Assembly: GCA_035578905.1 (NCBI GenBank)
Contig: JAQJVL010000327.1
Coordinates: forward strand, 691,001 to 755,000
Reading direction: 5' to 3'
Length of the DNA: 64,000 bases
Origin: Stictocephala bisonia
Lineage: Eukaryota > Arthropoda > Insecta > Hemiptera > Membracidae
Positions 22,646-34,177 of the stretch are shown here, in pieces. A program made the position numbers and the translations under genes. The notes under the pieces are model-generated. The model ran no database searches. It saw nothing but the letters and a program-made list of their open reading frames with translations, and was not told the origin of the DNA. The number at the start of each line of letters is the position of its first letter. The first letter of the stretch is position 1.

Positions 22646-23580
22646 CAGCTGGTCACTTTAATAAGTTTACAGGATATTATTTGGACATAATATTCACATA
22701 AATCTGCTGGTCACTTTAATAAATTTACAGGATATTATTTGGACATATTATTCACATAAATCTGCTGGTCACTTTAATAAGTTTACAGGATATTATTTGG
22801 ACATAATATTCACATAAATCTGCTGGTCACTTTAATAAGTTTACAGGATATTATTTGGACATAATATTCACATAAATCTGCTGGTCACTTTAATAAGTTT
22901 ACAGGATATTATTTGGACATAATATTCACATAAATCTGCTGGTCACTTTAATAAACTTACAGGATATTATTTGGACATAAAATTCACATAAATCTGCTGG
23001 TCACTTTAATAAACTTACAGGATATTATTTGGACATAATATTCACATAAATCTGCTGGTCACTTTAATAAGTTTACAGGATATTATTTGGTAATAATATT
23101 CACATAAATCTGCTGGTCACTTTAATAAACTTACAGGATATTAATTGGACATAATATTCACATAAATCTGCTGGTCACTTTAATAAATTTACAGGATATT
23201 ATTTGGACATATTATTCACATAAATCTGCTGGTCACTTTAATAAATTTACAGGATATTATTTGGACATAATACTCACATAAATCTGGTGGTCACTTTAAT
23301 AAATTTACAGGATATTATTTGGACATAATATTCACATAAATCTGCTGGTCACTTTAATAAGTTTACAGGATATTATTTGGACATAATATTCATATAAATC
23401 TGCTGGTCACTTTAATAAATTTACAGGATATTATTTGGACATAATATTCACATAAATCTGCTGGTCACTTTAATAAATTTACAGGATATTATTTGGACAT
23501 AATATTCACATAAATCTGCTGGTCACTTTAATAAATTTACAGGATATTATTTGGATATAATATTCAGATAAATCTGCTGG
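22646..23580. repeat. 58-bp minisatellite, 16 copies
   Basis: The unit is CTGCTGGTCACTTTAATAAG, then TTTACAGGATATTATTTGGA, then CATAATATTCACATAAAT. Copies differ at only a few positions (AAGTTTAC, AAATTTAC and AAACTTAC variants), so the array is young or homogenised. It starts with a variant CAGCTGG and stops abruptly at CTGCTGGTCTCACAAG. Confidence 0.97.
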
Positions 23581-25494
23581 TCTCACAAGCGCCTTTTCAT
23601 CACTGACATCAATTTTCGTTTGTGAAGGGTAGATAGGTCGGTAAATGCTTGTAATGCCCGGTCCCCATTTATAGTTTCAAGAACTAAATATATAAAAACA
23701 CTCGTGTATATTATTGAAATGTTGTGTAACCATTTCATGGGCTTCCACTCATGACTTTTCTAGTTATATGTACAGAACATTCTGTATAGTTTTATTTATA
23801 CTATATGGATATGTAAATATTGCTTTTGAAAGGAAAAGCGAGCCATCAGAAAAATACACTTTAAATAGTATTTACCTATTAGTAATTTAATAATGACAAA
23901 CTATTTGAATTACTAAACAAACAAAACAATAAATAAATTGGCAATGGTAAATATAAATTATTAAATTGTGACAAAAAGAATGTACTAAGATTATGTTTGG
24001 TTACTATCTCGATCTTAGTATTAAGTAGGTTATAGGTTACAAATAAAAAATCAGGTTCCTATTACGATATCTTGTTGATACTTCATAGAAAAAACATTTA
24101 AAATGTATTTTAATGTATCGTTAATTTGTTCAAAACTATTTATATTTGTTCAAAACTATACAGTTAAGAAATATTTTTGATCCCTAAAATTACTTCTAAA
24201 AAATAAACACTTACTTTTTTATTTGTTTAATATCTGAGGTAGAGATGTTTAAAATATTTCGAAGAATAAAGAAAACATGACTAACTGTACCTCAATATGT
24301 AGTATAGTTAACAGTTAAAATTTAAAATATATTTCCTGCTTAGTCACATGTGTCTTTTTTAACCATTATTGATTATTTTTATTGTTAATACTAGAAAACA
24401 TTATGTAAAATAATGGTATACAAAAAAACCTTAACATTCCATTGAAAATAATTTTAAAAGAGATGTCTATTTAAATCACTGAAAAAATTTAATCGTCTTT
24501 ATACTAATGAACTACATCAATTACTTGTATTTATAGGTTTCAGGATTAATTACGTCGCTTTTTAAGTGAGATAAATTTAAATAAATTAAGGAATTCTTAA
24601 CAAAAATTAATATTGAAAACCTAATACTCTAAATAAACGTTTTATTGAAATGTACTACCATTAAGTGCACAATTATGTGTTGGTTATCTTCCTGGAATAG
24701 TCAATCATTGCTTGGAATATGGTAATCATTATACATATATAGTTTAATTTACATATCTAGATAGTTTGTTACTGTATAATCAAAAGATTATTGGATATGC
24801 AAGTTTAATATCCCCTTTCCATGAAATATAAATTAAATCTCATCTAACTTGAATGGCGTAAGGCAAACAACCTGTAGATATAGACCTTACATAGCCATAG
24901 GCGTTACTTATGGCTATGTACTAAAATATTAGTCTTGAAAGGAAAGACGCTGTTATCACTTTATTAATTACAATACTTAAAAAAGATATACTGTACACAT
25001 TTTTTTGTAATCCTTCAATAAAACAACTTTAAAATTTTTATTATCAATTTCCATTATATTTACAGTAAACTTCCGGTAGATTTGGCATTTGCTCTGTTAC
25101 CAAGCAGGAAATAATGAAGGAAAGATAAAGATGGTAATTAAATTCTCAAATTAGTGTTACCCCTCATCCTTGATGTTTCTTGTTTAATATTTCTTAGAAT
25201 TTGTGCATGGATAAACCGCGTATTTCAGACACTACTAAAGTAAGGTTTAGTATGTTATATTAAGTTTAATATTGGAGAGCATTTCTAAGTATTCATAAAT
25301 AATAGACTACTTTTTGTTATTTATCCTTAAGTATCCTAAATATACTTTTTTAAATTTAATAAACCTAATTACTAAATAATAAACTTGTTTACGAAAAGGT
25401 TTATTTAATTTAAGATACATACAAATATAAATAATAAATATTCATTTATGTCTAAAGTGTCAATCACATATATACAGCATAATTCGGTCTGTGG
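23581..25494. other. AT-rich spacer with one perfect hairpin
   Basis: No gene is visible. A 12-bp perfect inverted repeat, TACATAGCCATA (24888-24899) with TATGGCTATGTA (24909-24920), has a 9-nt loop. A less AT-rich patch at 23580-23670 is unrecognised. Confidence 0.5.
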
Positions 25495-25612
25495 ATAAGT
25501 GAAATGGTTATAGATAAGTGAATGTAGTCTGTGTTACTGGATAAGGTCAACTGATCACAAGAACATTTTGTTCAATATAAGTCCAATAGCCAAGGCAACA
25601 AAAAGTTAACGT
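25495..25612 (-). mobile_element. Probable SINE-B 3' fragment, highly diverged
   Basis: Resembles the SINE-B 3' body in order: GTGAATGTAGTC, TGTTACTGGATAAGGTCAAC, then CCAATAGCCAAGGCAAC. Boundaries are uncertain. Confidence 0.4.
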
Positions 25613-25736
25613 TTTAAAATAAAAGACGTTTGTTACATTGTTACAATCAATAACAATGTACAAAAAAGTTTCATATTTTAAATCTTGTACATTTTCATTT
25701 ATTTATAATATGCTTATTACATTAATTATTCATTAG

Positions 25737-26155
25737 TAAGACGGAGATCGCAGTTATATGGCTAAATAACAGGGGCGAATGAGTGTGATAATTGTAAATG
25801 AACGAGTGTAGTCATTGTTACTAACTAAGGTTGATTGTTCCTCAGAAACAGCTATTTATTAATATCCAAATAGCCAGGACAACTAAGGGACTTACAGTTT
25901 TACGTGGAATCCAAACAACGTAGTGTTGATCTGATTTTCTGCAAACTCAAGCCTAATATTCAGATATATTCCCAACACAACATCTGAACCTTGACTACCA
26001 CTAAAGATTGACACCCTGGACTTCTTTAGTAGTGTCCACGTCAATGGCAACCATTGAGTGGATGCGCTGTTGGTAAGAGGTCTGAACATAGAACCTATCA
26101 TCTACAATTTCCTCAACACTATGTCCAAAAGTGGTTGGATTACATCACTGCAACA
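25737..26155 (-). mobile_element. SINE-B (~420 bp, tRNA-derived)
   Basis: On the plus strand it runs from TAAGACGGAGATCG (3' end of the element) to TACATCACTGCAACA (its 5' head). Internally it has CCAATAGCCAGGACAACTAA-like, TTTACGTGGAATCC and GACTACCACTAAAGATTGAC-like segments shared with the copies at 28768, 45643 and 58729. The 3' flank is AT-rich (ATTAATTATTCATTAG). Confidence 0.82.
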
Positions 26156-26400
26156 ATGCATAGTTCACCCTATCCCTCTTTTAATGTCCAACTAAAATAT
26201 TTTTGAATATGCTAAGATTCAAATAGTTATTGGCCAGTACTTCTCGTACGAATTAACAGTGTTAATTGCATGCAAACCTCTCCTGGTACATACACGACAT
26301 CTTTTTATTTGCTTTTAAGTGGTTATTAATTAGTAAAATTAAGTTTTATCTGCAGTAACTGTCATCATATGTGACAATTAGCACCGCTATGAATCACAAC

Positions 26401-26635
26401 GCTGAGGTGGTAGTTTATTTCGAGTAGCAGTAATTTGGTCGATGGGCGATGCATTGGGTCCCAGCCAACTGGGGTACGCACTGCCGTTGTGCCAGTTTGG
26501 AGTGGGGGTGGTGACTAAGTCGAGGGAGAGAGGAGTTGATGGATAAAGTAACAGCACAAACCAACTTTTCCGCTCCAGGCTTCAAGCAATCTTAACCAAC
26601 TCCAACTTCCCAGCACAAATATACTCTGTCACTTG
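26401..26635. repeat. Dispersed repeat R, copy 1
   Basis: Shares ordered blocks with 33310-33540: TTGAGTAGCA-type start, AACTGGGGTACGCACT, a G/T-rich middle and CAAACCAACTTTTCCGCTCC. In copy 2 the minus strand shows AGTTCGAAGCC, a possible B box, so this may be another SINE family. Two copies are not enough to be sure. Confidence 0.65.
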
Positions 26636-28041
26636 GCGTGATGTATTAGTTTGTCTCTTGTTACAAACCCGATTGGTTTTGCTAGATAGGTTTGTAACTT
26701 TGACTGTTTTACTTAGAGTAATATTACGCTATAAATATGTATCAATAAAATACTATTATATTAATAATTAAATCATAAAATTTACCTGAAAATATCTTAA
26801 TGGTAGATATTTTTATTAATGTGAAATATTTGTACCATATATTAATCGACTTGAAAGACGGAAGCATAAATACATTGTAATTAATGTTAGATGTGTTAAC
26901 ATTCAAAATATTTGACATATAAATGATGTGTTATGTACCGTCCTTTGTTTGAAAATGGGGTTATTTAGGTTAAAAGGGATATACAGTATGTTTTTGGAAT
27001 TTATTCATGTTTTTTTCACATAAAAAATAATAATACCACAATCAGCCATAAGTGGTAAAATAATACAATTTAAACTGCACCGTTGGTAAATATGTACCGT
27101 ACATCTTTTATAAAATCGTTATATTGCCTTAAAAGATTTCGCTATCAAATAATAAATGCTTACATAGTAAAAAGTTTTTAAGACACATATTCACATTTGT
27201 CACTGCACATATGATAGCAATATATATATTGATATTTTTGTTTTTTTAATATAAGGTGTCCCAAAATTAAAGTGCCAAACTTAGAGAAATGGTTATATAC
27301 GAGTAGGTCAATATAAAGAAAAAAATCAGGAATAATAAAAAAAAGATAGTTTACCAGATATACGCCATTTTGTTTTTGTCACAAAAGGTTTTTATTTCCG
27401 AGAAGGCTCAACCGATATTTGTGAAACTTTATACATTTTAAGATAAAAGAGAACTATCCCACAAAAAAATTCAGTTTTATAAAATATTTATTTCTAAATG
27501 TTGGTAATTTTAAATTTGTAAACGGAAATTGCAAGAAAACGGTAAAATATAAAAAAAATTACTAAAAAAATACGTGTTTGTAGACAATTTTATCACCAAT
27601 GTATCAGTATTTAAAAAATTATAATCGAACAAAAATAACCGAGACCCATTGACATTATTTGTGTTCAGAGGCAGCAAATCGCTTTACTCTTAAACTATAA
27701 ACCAATATTCCAAAAACGTACAATGAATAATGTTATAAAATCAATTATATTATATATAATAATTCGAACTAAATAAAATATTTTTTCTTGAAATATGGCT
27801 AAAAATTACCAATGAAATGTAATCCGGTAGCTAACAATTACTTTTTAGGCGATTCTTCTTGTCCAGATACTTTCAGGTCACAATTAACGATTCTTCAGTG
27901 TAATCCTACTTCGACATCTATATTCTGGGCGGAGTATTTATGTGTCTATCCCTAAAAAAAATGTTTTATAATTATAGGGTTCAATATAATGAGTTATATA
28001 GTACTATTCATTCTAATGATTTCTACATTATTTGTTAGTTT
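26636..28041. other. AT-rich spacer, possible old transposon
   Basis: The region from about 27258 (GGTGTCCCAAAATTAAAG) to 27720 has a less random look, with words such as CGCCATTTTGTTTTTGTCAC, and may be an unidentified element. It has no coding frame. A 63-bp segment at 27801-27863 is listed separately. Confidence 0.3.
27801..27863. repeat. 63-bp exact direct repeat, copy 1
   Basis: Identical, base for base, to 29646-29708. It begins AAAAATTACCAATGAAATGT, continues AATCCGGTAGCTAACAATTA and ends TTCTTCTTGTC. The flanks are unrelated. Confidence 0.93.
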
Positions 28042-28213
28042 GCCGGCGTGGTGGCTCAGTGGCTAAGGCTTCAGTCTGCGGAGGGCATTGTCCAAGGTTC
28101 GATTCCCACTAAGCCAACGGTCGGTACTTCACTCGTTCGATAAATTTCACGCACAGGCTTGCAAGCCTATGTGAACTGATAAGTGAAGTAAGAAAAAAAA
28201 TTAATTAAAAAAA
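28042..28213 (+). mobile_element. SINE-A, tRNA-derived, full length
   Basis: The head is GCCGGCGTGGTGGCTCAGTG. It contains an A box (TGGCTCAGTGGCTAAGG from 28052) and a canonical B box GGTTCGATTCC (28096-28106). The body includes GCCAACGGTCGGTACTTCAC and a short hairpin-like GGCTTGCAAGCC, and the element ends in a poly-A-rich tail. Length is about 170 bp. The minus-strand copy at 42198-42379 confirms both ends. The lack of a CCA-ready acceptor stem and the tail rule out a functional tRNA gene. Confidence 0.92.
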
Positions 28214-28767
28214 GTACGTTAGGATATATAAATCCACACTCTCTTAGTACGGTTAGTTTTTATATTTGACTATATCGGAAACTCAGTAAACCCTCAAAAA
28301 GTTACTTAGGTGACTGAAACTCTCTTATAATATTTATGGAAATTGCTTAAAAGGTGATTTTCATCTAAAAGTGTAAATGTCATCTACGTAACTCACGTGA
28401 GATGGATACTCAGTCAGTATGCATTATGTATATATACGTCAAGGGTAGATTACATTATATGCTGCAGCGCAGTTTTACATAATAGTGGACAATGTACCTT
28501 ATTAGATACATCCTTCAAGTAAATAATCAAGCAAATAAAATAAACACTTGGGTAACATTATGAATAACCATAGTATAGTAATAGTGTATAGCTCCATACT
28601 GAAAAATTGATTTTTACAATCATCGTTGCTTGAAAAATTAGGGAATTAAGAAAGTAATCAAATACTTGTTTTGTTTTGTAGGGAAATCTACAAAGCATAG
28701 GCCTACATGCAAAAGTTAATACAAATATTATCTTTAGATGCAAAGAAACATTATTCATTATCAATCT
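28214..28767. other. AT-rich spacer
   Basis: No gene is visible. A 68-codon minus-strand frame at 28558-28764 has no support. Confidence 0.4.
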
Positions 28768-29188
28768 CTAAGACGCCGATCGTAGAGATATGGCTGAATA
28801 TGAGGAGTGAGTGAGTGTACATGAACGAGTGTAGCCATTGTTACTATCTGAGTTGGACTTAGCTTAGAAAGGACTATTTATTAAGAGACCAATAGCCAGG
28901 GCAACTATGGGACCTACAGCTTTACGTGGAATACGAACCACGTAGTGTTTGTCTGATTTTCAGCTAACTGACAAGTTTGACACTTAGTTCTCTCCCCTAC
29001 ACAACACCCGAACTTTGACTACCATTCAACACGGACACTCCAGACTATTATAGTATTTTCTATATTGATGACAATCATTGAGCGGACGCCATGTTGGTAT
29101 TAAGAGAACCGAGCATGGAACCCATCGCCTACAATCTCACAAACACTTTGTCCTCAAGTAACTGAGTTACAGCACTGTGCCACCAGTG
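28768..29188 (-). mobile_element. SINE-B, full length
   Basis: On the plus strand it runs from CTAAGACGCCGATCGTAGAG to AGCACTGTGCCACCAGTG. Read on the minus strand, the head CACTGGTGGCACAGTGCTGT contains an A-box-like TGGCACAGTGCTG and a B-box-like GGTTCCATGCTC about 60 bp later. The body has a TACGTGG..CCACGTA hairpin (28925-28947). Confidence 0.88.
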
Positions 29189-29239
29189 TCGAAAGCTATC
29201 GAATTACATTGTATTGTTTTAAGAACATCCAATAAAGAT

Positions 29240-29300
29240 ATTCTTATAAAGAAGATCTTATAAAAAGACACTTTTTATAAGATCGACTCTTTAAAAGAAT
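29240..29300. other. Near-perfect 61-nt hairpin
   Basis: The inner stem GATCTTATAAAAAG (29254-29267) pairs perfectly with 29271-29284 across a 3-nt loop. The outer arms 29240-29252 and 29288-29300 pair at 12 of 13 positions. Only a 1-nt/3-nt internal loop separates the two stems. Confidence 0.85.
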
Positions 29301-30188
29301 AAAAATGATTTACTGTCTAAAGCAGTATTTTCTTGGTAGTCTCCCTATTTACTATAAAGTTTATTACTGTGTTTTTATTATAATATTTTGGTCTTAGGTC
29401 AATTTATTTTAGTGAGCTAGACTACGTTTGAAAAATGCCCCAGATAATTTCTCTAGAATCCTATGAAAGAAGTTATGTGAGGATTAAAAGAAATAGCGTT
29501 CATTTTGTTAAACTTAATTTTAGTACCATTACAAATTAAACGGTAAATTATCTTTCGGTGTATTATAGTTTGTTATTTTATTAATAATATTAAGGGAACC
29601 ATACGTTTAAAAACCTCATAAGATAATTTAAAAATTACATCACAGAAAAATTACCAATGAAATGTAATCCGGTAGCTAACAATTACTTTTTAGGCGATTC
29701 TTCTTGTCTTATTTTGTCATACTTCTGATTTTAAATGTTATTTAAGGTTTTAAATTATAGTTTTTAGAATATTAAAATATACTTAAACATTAATAAATAC
29801 TGAAAGTGAATGTTATACTATAATTATGTTCAATATGAAGTCCTAAATGTCTACCATCCTTAGTTCGGTCTGTAGTCCCAAAAAACTAAGATTTCATTCG
29901 TTACTCAAGAATTATTTTACTATTGGTTTGCAGAATATTAATCAATACATAATATAGTACATTCAAATAGCAAGTTATTAGTTATATAAATTTCACAAAA
30001 CATAACTAATAATTTGTTCCAGGGTTGTAGGTATGTATAAATTACTCTGATTATCCTCTTCCGGCGAATGCATTATGTGTATTTCAATATCGTGTTTTAT
30101 TTTGAAATATAAAACACTCATACAAGTTAAATTGTTAGAGTTAAAGATTGTCTTATATTAACTTGTGAAGTAAGGATTAAGAAGTATT
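29301..30188. other. AT-rich spacer
   Basis: No gene is visible. The exact 63-bp repeat copy 2 lies at 29646-29708. Confidence 0.4.
29646..29708. repeat. 63-bp exact direct repeat, copy 2
   Basis: Identical to 27801-27863; see that entry. Confidence 0.93.
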
Positions 30189-30485
30189 ATGGGGACCAAC
30201 GGCTACAGCATTTCTTCCGAACCACCACCTGAGATCTGTAAGGACAAGGACGGGAACTCTCCAACGGTCACCCATCCAAGGGACATCCGCACATATAGAA
30301 GTCCGTACTATTCAACAAACGATATTTTAAAAATTATTACGAACACGTCTATGATTAATCAGTTTAATCATAACAGTTTTACCTTACGTGAGTTGGAGTG
30401 TCGTCAAAAGCTATGTCATCGAACGGTGGGTATGAAGGCCATCAACAGTTGTTTGTTTTTAGGGTTGTTGGCAGGGCGTTTTTAG
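30189..30485 (+). other. Less AT-rich patch with a 98-codon open frame, unrecognised
   Basis: The frame begins MGTNGYSISSEPPPEICKDK and is locally GC-richer than its surroundings over about 30190-30310. The minus strand there contains CTTGGATGGGTGACCG, a motif seen in 5S rRNA and 5S-derived repeats, so a repeat fragment is as likely as an exon. The second half of the frame is ordinary AT-rich sequence. No domain is recognised, and I do not call it a gene. Confidence 0.25.
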
Positions 30486-30699
30486 AGTTTATTATATACA
30501 AATATGTGGGGTATTTACTTCAATCAAACAATCATATTAAAATCCCTATACTAAGTCTGTAAGTGATGTTTGTTTAATTTAACCAATAAAACACACCGAC
30601 TAACAATAATACGGTTCTATGTCAATGATATTATTAATCATAAGGTGTATATTTGAAGTAGAATTCAATAGTATATTGAAAGATAGACAAGTGGCCCTG

Positions 30700-32650
30700 A
30701 GTCAAACTTATTGTAGCCAAATACCACACAATGATGTGCAGCTCACTGGCCCTCATTATACACGTGAGGTACCAGAATTACTATGCTAGTTACTTGGAAT
30801 TGATCACGTATGTATTTGAGGTAGATGGCTACTTGGCACTAATAACGTACAAGTCTGCAAAAATAGAATGTCATTCTCACCGTTGTTAAATACCACACAA
30901 TGACACCACAATGATGTGCAGCTCACTGGCCCTCATTATACACGTGAGGTAGCAGAATTACTATGCTAGTTACTTTGAATGGATCACGTACATGTGTGTA
31001 AAGATAGACAAGTGGCCCTGAGTCAAACTTATTGTAGCCAAATACCACACCACAATGATGTGCAGCTCACTGGCCCTCATTATACACGTGAGGTAGCAGA
31101 ATTACTATGCTAGTTACTTTGAATGGATCACGTACATGTGTGTAAAGATAGACAAGTGTCCCTGAGTCAAACTTATTGTAGCCAAATACCACACAATGAT
31201 GTGCAGCTCACTGGCCCTCATTATACACGTGAGGTAGCAGAATTACTATGCTAGTTACTTTGAATGGATCACGTACATGTGTGTAAAGATAGACAAGTGG
31301 CCCTGAGTCAAACTTATTGTAGCCAAATACCACACAATGATGAGCAGCTCACTGGCCCTCATTATACACGTGAGGTAGCAGAATTACTATGCTAGTTACT
31401 TTGAATGGATCACGTACATGTGTGTAAAGATAGACAAGTGTCCCTGAGTCAAACTTATTGTAGCCAAATACCACACAATGATGTGCAGCTCACTGGCCCT
31501 CATTATACACGTGAGGTAGCAGAATTACTATGCTAGTTACTAGGAATTGATCACGTAAATGTATGTAAAGATAGACGATGGCCCTGAGTCATACTCACTG
31601 TAGCCAAATGACGCACGGTTCACTGACACTCAGGTACATCGCAGATTAGTTATACACGTTAGATAGCAGGATTACTATGTTAGTTACTAGGAATTGATCA
31701 CGTAAATGTATGTAAAGATAGACGAGGGCCCTGAGTCATACTCACTGTAGCCAAATGACACACAGCTCACTGACCCTGAGGTACATTACATATCACTTAT
31801 GTATTTGAGGTAAGTGGCTACTTGGCACTAATAACGTACAAGTCCAAAAAAATAGAATGTCATTCTCACAGTTGTTAAATACCACACTATGACACACAGT
31901 TCACTGACACTCAGCTACATCACACATCAGTTATATATTTGAGGTAGATGGCTACTTGGCACTAATAACGTAAATGTCTGTAAAGATAGAAGACTCACCC
32001 TGAGTCATACTGACTGTTGCCAAATATCATAAAATGACACAAAGTTCACTGACATTCAGGTACATCACACATTAGTTATGTATTTGAGGTTTTCTTTGCA
32101 GTAATCTCGTACATGTATGTAAAGATAGAAGACTTGCCCTGAGTCAAACTGACTGGCACCACATATCATACAATGACACACAGTTTACTGACACTCAGGT
32201 ACATCACACATCAGTTATATATTTGAGGTAGATGGCTACTTGGCACTAATAACGTAAACGTCTGTAAAGATAGAAGACTCGCCCTGAGTCATACTGACTG
32301 TTGCCAAATATCATAAAATGACACAAAGTTCACTGACACTCAGGTACATCACACATTAGTTATGTATTTGAGGTTTTCTTTGCTGTAAACTCGTACATGT
32401 ATGTAAAGATAGAAGACTCTCGCCCTGAGTCATAATGACTGTCACCACATACCACACAATGATGCACAGTTCACTGACACTCAGGTCCATCACACATCAG
32501 TTATATATTTGAGGTAGATGGCTACTTGGCACTAATCACGTACATGTCTGTAAAGATAGAAGACTCGCACTGAGTCATACTGACTGTTGCCAAATACCAC
32601 ACAATGATGCACAGTTCACCGACCCACAGATACATCGCACATGACTTAGC
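30700..32650. repeat. ~141-bp satellite passing into a longer, diverged unit
   Basis: From about 30.7 to 31.6 kb the units are nearly identical with a 141-bp spacing (for example 31061, 31202, 31343, 31484), containing CAGCTCACTGGCCCTCATTA, ACACGTGAGGTAGCAGAATT and AGACAAGTGGCCCTGAGTCA. From 31.6 to 32.65 kb the units are more diverged and carry a different middle (TATTTGAGGTAGATGGCTAC, then TTGGCACTAATAACGTA), which also appears once at about 30813-30850. No coding potential. Confidence 0.93.
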
Positions 32651-33115
32651 AAACTTACAGGAAGAATCGAACTTGTACTTTATTTATATACTGTTTGGGT
32701 TCTATACTTCAAAGGAAGCGTGTTAATATTTATAAAACTTTAAATAATACATGAAAGTCAAAATTACCTCTTAATTTTTGTAAAACTCATTATTTTTTCT
32801 GAACTATCTTACTCACTCAGATATTTTGAGAGTAAGTTTTTTTTTCGATGTAACTTAGTAATACAAAGTTTTTTCTGACAGTTATTATTATTTAATATCA
32901 TGAACACTCAAGGTACAATAAGTGTGATTATTATGCGATGTATTCTCAATACAAATAAATTTGTTATTTTGTGAATTCTTTTTATAAAATGGTGTGCTCA
33001 AGTAAGCTATCATATCCTTTTAGTAACCCCCTCAGTCACGTTAGTAGAATATATAAATTTAACAGGAAATCAATGTTTCTCACCAACAATAATATTTACA
33101 GCAATAATATGCGTT
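32651..33115. other. AT-rich spacer
   Basis: Nothing recognisable. Confidence 0.4.
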
Positions 33116-33193
33116 GAAAGCAAAACATACAATAATATTTATAATTGTATACAATACAATAATTATATTTATATTATTGTATGTTTTGCTTTC
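33116..33193. other. 23-bp perfect inverted repeat, miRNA-size hairpin
   Basis: GAAAGCAAAACATACAATAA and the following TAT (33116-33138) are exactly complementary to 33171-33193. The 32-nt spacer can pair further (TATAATT / AATTATA). The total of 78 nt with a long AT-rich stem resembles a pre-miRNA or the core of a small inverted-repeat element. Confidence 0.88.
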
Positions 33194-33309
33194 CATAAAC
33201 TTAACTACTAAATCATAAAACATACAACAAATAAAATTCATAAAAGGTATTGAAGCATTGAATGGATATCCTTTCAATGAATATTGAAATAATTTTACCT
33301 TTAAACTAC

Positions 33310-33540
33310 CTTGAGGTGAGATCTAAATTTGAGTAGCATTAATTTAGTTGACGCTGGTGCATCGGCTGGCTTCGAACTGGGGTATGCACTATCGTAGAGG
33401 TGAATGTGGGTGGAGGGGACTATGTTGGTGGTGAGGAAATAGACGAAAGGACGTTCTGGATAAAGTTACAACACAAACAAACTTTTCCGCTCCAGACTTG
33501 ATCGATCCCAACTTTCAAGCGAAGGGAAGTACTTTGTCAT
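33310..33540. repeat. Dispersed repeat R, copy 2
   Basis: Matches 26401-26635 in ordered blocks. GGCTTCGAACTGGGGTATGC holds a B-box-like sequence on the minus strand. Confidence 0.65.
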
Positions 33541-33872
33541 TTATATTCTAAGATGGCATTTCACTTTTTTCTTTGAGTGGTCGTCGTCAATGTAGGTATG
33601 ATTGGAAATACGCATATGACCATTTAATTTCTCTCCTTATTTAATTTACATGTAACTTAGCCTTTTCAATGTAAAAAGCCTCTTCAGGCCCTCAATTCCA
33701 CCATCCTACATTGTGTTAATCATACAAGAAAAAAACATACAAACCTAATTTTTTCCCTATAAAATAATATAATATTTGCATTCTAACATCCATACACATC
33801 CACCCTTCAACATATTGCACATAAACTAGTCATGGGATACTCAAATTATTTCAGTATGTATACCATGATCCT
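33541..33872. other. AT-rich spacer
   Basis: Nothing recognisable. Confidence 0.4.
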
Positions 33873-34177
33873 AGATCTTTTCAGTTAATTCACTACCTCT
33901 TTATAAATATTATATTGCTTTAAAAACCGTTCCACAATCATTTTTACGCCCCTGTGGTATTCCTTATCCACTAGGAATCCGATATCGCTGGCCTTATCTT
34001 ATCGCTTTCCAAGAACTTACACAAGGAGAGCTCATTCGGCAATAAATAAATCATTGTATTTACCATTTTGTGATTAACTTTAGTAGCCACCTAACCTAAC
34101 AGTAATTGCAATAAAAAAAAAGTAGTGGTATTAAAGTAATGGAAAAAGTAGTAGTAGAGAATTAAGGGAAGATGTAC
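33873..34177 (-). mobile_element. TTAGG-core MITE, long form, diverged
   Basis: The left end is AGATCTTTTCAGTTAATTCA. The interior has CACTAGGAATCCGATATCGC, TTTCCAAGAACTTACAC and CACCTAACCTAACAG, in the same order as the copy at 5839-6143. The right end is AGAGAATTAAGGGAAGATG. No clear target-site duplication is left. Confidence 0.75.

Noticed and set aside
28042..28115. Functional tRNA gene (good A and B boxes)
   Set aside because: There is no foldable acceptor stem, it continues into a SINE body with poly-A, and a second full copy exists at 42198-42379.
30660..32650. Regularly spaced repeats as a possible CRISPR array
   Set aside because: Units are ~141-bp tandem satellite copies without unique spacers, in eukaryotic DNA. 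The same applies to the 58-bp and 142-bp arrays.
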